A DNA stretch of 32,384 nucleotides from a virus, in the IMG/VR virus record IMGVR_UViG_3300033998_000063, positions 1 to 32,384 of that record. One strand, written 5' to 3'. The translations under genes were made by a program, and so were the position numbers. The notes beneath the pieces are model-generated. The model did not search any database, was not told the DNA's origin, and saw nothing but the letters and a program-made list of their open reading frames with translations. Shown piece after piece: positions 30,573 to 32,384 of this stretch. Position 1 is the stretch's first letter. Each line of letters opens with the position of its first letter.

Positions 30573-31028
30573 ATGTCCAAGTATGTTAAAAAACATACAA
30601 GGAGCAAAAATTGGACGCAGGAAGAATATGACACAGTCTTACAAATGGACTTAGAAGGATATACACAGCAGGAGATAGCTGATCATATTGGTCGTACAAA
30701 GTCATCTGTTAAATCTAAGATGTACACACTCCAGTATAGGATGGACAAGGCAGCAATAACAAAGGATCATAGATTTGAACAAGGTGCTGTGTATTTAATT
30801 AGAGAAAACGAGACTCCACAATGTGTAGTATTCTTACCTAATAAGTTTATATATGAGGGCAAGATGCAAGGCAGAAAGGAGAAACATATATTTAGAAGTA
30901 TTAATGGTGAGTACTTACTCACATTTACTGATGCTCAGTTTGGTGGGTACAGGTTTGAAAAGGAGGGGGAGGACTATGCCGAAAGGATACGAGAAAATGC
31001 GGAACGCAATAAAGGAGGATCTGATTAA
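30573..31028 (+). CDS. Myb/SANT-like HTH protein (151 aa)
   Basis: The N-terminus is basic (MSKYVKKHTRSKNWTQEEYD), then TQQEIADHIGRTKSSVKSKM completes a three-helix Myb/SANT-like DNA-binding domain within residues 10-60. The C-terminal part is strand-rich (CVVFLPNKFIYEGKM, HIFRSINGEYLLTFTDAQFG) and ends in a charged helix. As a second HTH gene beside the LuxR-type one it is probably a transcription regulator. The 43-residue gene begins inside its 3' end. Confidence 0.7.
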   Translation: MSKYVKKHTRSKNWTQEEYDTVLQMDLEGYTQQEIADHIGRTKSSVKSKMYTLQYRMDKAAITKDHRFEQGAVYLIRENETPQCVVFLPNKFIYEGKMQGRKEKHIFRSINGEYLLTFTDAQFGGYRFEKEGEDYAERIRENAERNKGGSD

Positions 31029-31107
31029 AAAAGGAATGTCACGGGAGAAAGCAGACAAAGAAGCCAAAAGGATTGCCGCTGCTACGTGGAACAAAAAAAC
31101 ATCCTGA
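30976..31107 (+). CDS. Small conserved phage protein, MPKGYEKM type (43 aa)
   Basis: ATG at 30976 follows GGAGGGGGAGGACT. The protein starts MPKGYEKMRNAIKEDLIKKG and continues MSREKADKEAKRIAAATWNK. This 'MPKGYEKM...G.S...A...AA.IWN' pattern is a well-known tiny phage protein of unknown role. It lies out of frame in the end of the HTH gene and is the last early gene before the terminator. Confidence 0.75.
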   Translation: MPKGYEKMRNAIKEDLIKKGMSREKADKEAKRIAAATWNKKTS

Positions 31108-31143
31108 TAATCCCGTCCCCAGGAAGCACAAGAAAAAATAGTT

Positions 31144-31168
31144 AAGTGGGGTCGTAATGACCCCACTT
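31144..31168. terminator. Strong bidirectional terminator between convergent operons
   Basis: AAGTGGGGTC (31144-31153) pairs perfectly with GACCCCACTT (31159-31168) around GTAAT. On the minus strand it is followed by AACTATTTTTTCTTG, on the plus strand by ATTTAC. It lies between the last rightward early gene and the last leftward lysis gene. Confidence 0.85.
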
Positions 31169-31170
31169 AT

Positions 31171-31269
31171 TTACATTGCTAACAAAACTATAGCCATAAC
31201 CACAATTAATGCTGCAATAAAAACCGCTTGTTTACCACTAATGGTAATTTTCTTTTTATCTTCAGACAT
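31171..31269 (-). CDS. 32-residue single-pass membrane peptide
   Basis: GAGGAGGTGGTATT precedes the ATG at 31269. A charged start (MSEDKKKITISGKQ) is followed by one membrane helix of about 18 residues (AVFIAALIVVMAIVLLAM) and the stop. It is the last gene of the leftward lysis cassette. Small membrane peptides in such places can be holin partners or antiholins; the role here is unknown. The very good ribosome binding site argues that it is real. Confidence 0.65.
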   Translation of the reverse strand: MSEDKKKITISGKQAVFIAALIVVMAIVLLAM

Positions 31270-31281
31270 AATACCACCTCC

Positions 31282-31725
31282 TCAGTCAATTATTAAGCCC
31301 ACACTTACCCCTATTATAAAGCCTAGAGTGCCTCCCTTAATAAAACCCTTATTATACGAGCGTGATAATTCTTTATTCATGTTATCCTGTAGTGATCTTA
31401 AGTTTTCTTCTGTAAGTGACAATTGACGCTCTAGCTCAGCATTAGCTCTATTAGCTTCTTCCATAGCTTCTTGTAACTGCTGTTCGATTGTAACCATGCG
31501 ATATTTGAACGTTTGAAGCTCCTCATGCTCTGCCATCGCTCCTGTGAGAACATCACGTCCCCAATCCCACGGTGCCGCCAGAAGCGGATCGGTAACGGTA
31601 TAACCTGGTAAAAGCTTCCTCCAACCTTCATTCCAATTGCTTGACTCGCTCGACCATGACGGTTGAGTAAGTATTAAGCTTATCAAGAAACTCATCATCA
31701 GAAACAAACCTAATCTCTTTAACAT
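31282..31725 (-). CDS. Exported coiled-coil protein with C-terminal membrane segment, spanin-like position
   Basis: ATG at 31725 lies six bases after AGGAG; upstream in-frame ATGs at 31761 and 31731 are less well placed. The product has 147 residues: a signal peptide (MLKRLGLFLMMSFLISLILT, cut probably near SWSSES), a segment LLPGYTVTDPLLAAPWDWGR, a coiled coil (TIEQQLQEAMEEANRANAEL onward) and a hydrophobic Gly-rich end (GGTLGFIIGVSVGLIID). The first 98 bases overlap the 108-residue gene out of frame, as in Rz/Rz1 pairs. There is no cysteine, so no lipoprotein signal: it is not a normal outer spanin. Confidence 0.6.
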   Translation of the reverse strand: MLKRLGLFLMMSFLISLILTQPSWSSESSNWNEGWRKLLPGYTVTDPLLAAPWDWGRDVLTGAMAEHEELQTFKYRMVTIEQQLQEAMEEANRANAELERQLSLTEENLRSLQDNMNKELSRSYNKGFIKGGTLGFIIGVSVGLIID

Positions 31726-31954
31726 ATTCATCTCCTGCCTTTTCGGCAATTTGTGAGACATCTTTTATTTCTTGTGCTATCTTGTCTAGCTTTAGTAATG
31801 CTTCTTGACTTTCCTTCAACGCTTCTTGAGTTTCCTTTATCGTTTCTTGCGCTTTCAACAACATGTCTTGAGTTGAAGTGTGATTGTGCCAAATAAAGAC
31901 AGCACTTAACAAGACGACAGCAATTATAATTAGCCAAAACCACTTAGAACTCAT
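31628..31954 (-). CDS. Inner-spanin-like (Rz-type) membrane coiled-coil protein (108 aa)
   Basis: Residues 5-22 are a membrane helix (WFWLIIIAVVLLSAVFIW) after a short basic-free start. The rest is a long charged coiled coil (LLKAQETIKETQEALKESQE, then LDKIAQEIKDVSQIAEKAGD). This single N-terminal anchor plus coiled coil is the form of inner spanins, which span the periplasm to disrupt the outer membrane. ATG overlaps the holin gene stop (ATGA). A general coiled-coil membrane protein is the alternative. Confidence 0.55.
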   Translation of the reverse strand: MSSKWFWLIIIAVVLLSAVFIWHNHTSTQDMLLKAQETIKETQEALKESQEALLKLDKIAQEIKDVSQIAEKAGDEYVKEIRFVSDDEFLDKLNTYSTVMVERVKQLE

Positions 31955-32184
31955 GAGTTCACCTTCCTCCCTGCGGTAGTGTCTATTTTATGTTCGTACG
32001 ATGACTTGCCAAAGTACCCCACAATAATGGTACTTCCAAGCCACTTGAGCAAGTCCGCCGATCGTTCAGTCAGTGGACATAATGACGTGACATCGAGCAC
32101 TATAAGGACGCAAGTGAATATGGTAAAGCATAATGCTATAAGCTTTGTAAGAGGTAGCTTCCTAATTCTATCATTAAACGGCAT
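31951..32184 (-). CDS. Holin-like membrane protein (77 aa)
   Basis: ATG at 32184 is preferred (TTAGGTGAATAGG before it, close to the previous stop); a GTG at 32193 is possible. Two hydrophobic segments are present: LTKLIALCFTIFTCVLIVLD and LLKWLGSTIIVGYFGKSSYE, separated by a short loop, with charged ends (basic start, EHKID...GRK end). Size and arrangement fit a small holin with two membrane helices, next to an XhlA-like gene and spanin-like genes. Holins set the lysis time by opening the inner membrane. Confidence 0.6.
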   Translation of the reverse strand: MPFNDRIRKLPLTKLIALCFTIFTCVLIVLDVTSLCPLTERSADLLKWLGSTIIVGYFGKSSYEHKIDTTAGRKVNS

Positions 32185-32185
32185 C

Positions 32186-32384
32186 CTATTCACCTAACAA
32201 CTTCAATACTACAGTTATGATAGTTGCAACGAGTCCCCCCACACCGCCAGCAGCGGCCACCATGCCCGTGAGCTTGGAGTTGCTCATACTAACCTTCCAC
32301 AACTTTTCTGGTACGTCTCTCAGTGCCCCAAGCTCACCCTCTACAGTTCTAATTCTCATCTCGTGATTTTCTATAGTCTTTTCA
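32186..32384 (-). CDS. XhlA-like membrane-associated lysis protein (N-terminus beyond window)
   Basis: The frame is open from the window edge to TAG at 32186, giving 65 residues. The visible part starts with a coiled-coil stretch (ENHEMRIRTVEGELGALRDV), then a linker, then a Gly/Ala-rich membrane helix (GMVAAAGGVGGLVATIITVV). Coiled coil followed by a C-terminal membrane helix is the form of XhlA/haemolysin-type and related holin-accessory proteins. It lies directly before the holin-like gene. The 5' end and ribosome binding site are not in the window. Confidence 0.5.
   Translation of the reverse strand, partial: EKTIENHEMRIRTVEGELGALRDVPEKLWKVSMSNSKLTGMVAAAGGVGGLVATIITVVLKLLGE

Overview
The window is a tailed-phage genome (Caudoviricetes, siphovirus type with a long non-contractile tail), either free phage or prophage, and no clear host gene is visible. 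The head genes are HK97-like: P27-type small terminase, large terminase, HK97 portal, prohead protease and major capsid. The tail tip set (BR0599-type hub, 'PNVVWYGDLRTTPI' protein, J-like protein) is of the kind known from D3112/YuA-like siphophages and gene transfer agents. The host cannot be named. Ribosome binding sites are strong (AAGGAGGAGA-like), GC content is moderate, and ATA/AGA codons are common. An Rz/Rz1-like overlapping gene pair in the lysis region hints weakly at a two-membrane host.

Layout. (1) About 1-19.7 kb, minus strand: one long leftward late operon. From its start it encodes a small broken ORF, HNH nuclease, TerS, TerL, portal, protease, capsid, head-tail connectors, tail tube, frameshifted tail chaperones, tape measure, tail tip, a fibre with WNGTKWVPI repeats, and a kelch-like repeat protein cut by the window edge. 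(2) 19.7-21.0 kb: a 1.2-kb non-coding control region. It holds a leftward late promoter, a perfect-consensus rightward early promoter, several hairpin terminators and three families of short repeats. Its purine-rich strand switches at a central bidirectional terminator. (3) 21.0-31.1 kb, plus strand: a rightward early operon. It encodes a possible sliding-clamp-like protein, small unknown proteins, a SNF2-type helicase, a four-cysteine protein, an AEP-type primase, a UvrD-like helicase, a VRR-NUC nuclease and two helix-turn-helix proteins. No DNA polymerase is seen. (4) 31.17-32.38 kb, minus strand: a lysis/membrane cassette (XhlA-like partial protein, holin-like protein, spanin-like overlapping pair, 32-residue membrane peptide).

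The early operon and the lysis cassette converge on a strong 10-bp-stem terminator at 31144-31168. The late operon leaves the left edge leftward, and the lysis cassette enters from the right edge leftward. The simplest reading is a circular or circularly permuted genome opened inside the late operon, so that lysis genes follow the tail-fibre genes. No integrase, repressor, endolysin or tRNA gene is seen in the window. The most unusual parts are the 1.2-kb control region and the clamp-like first early gene.
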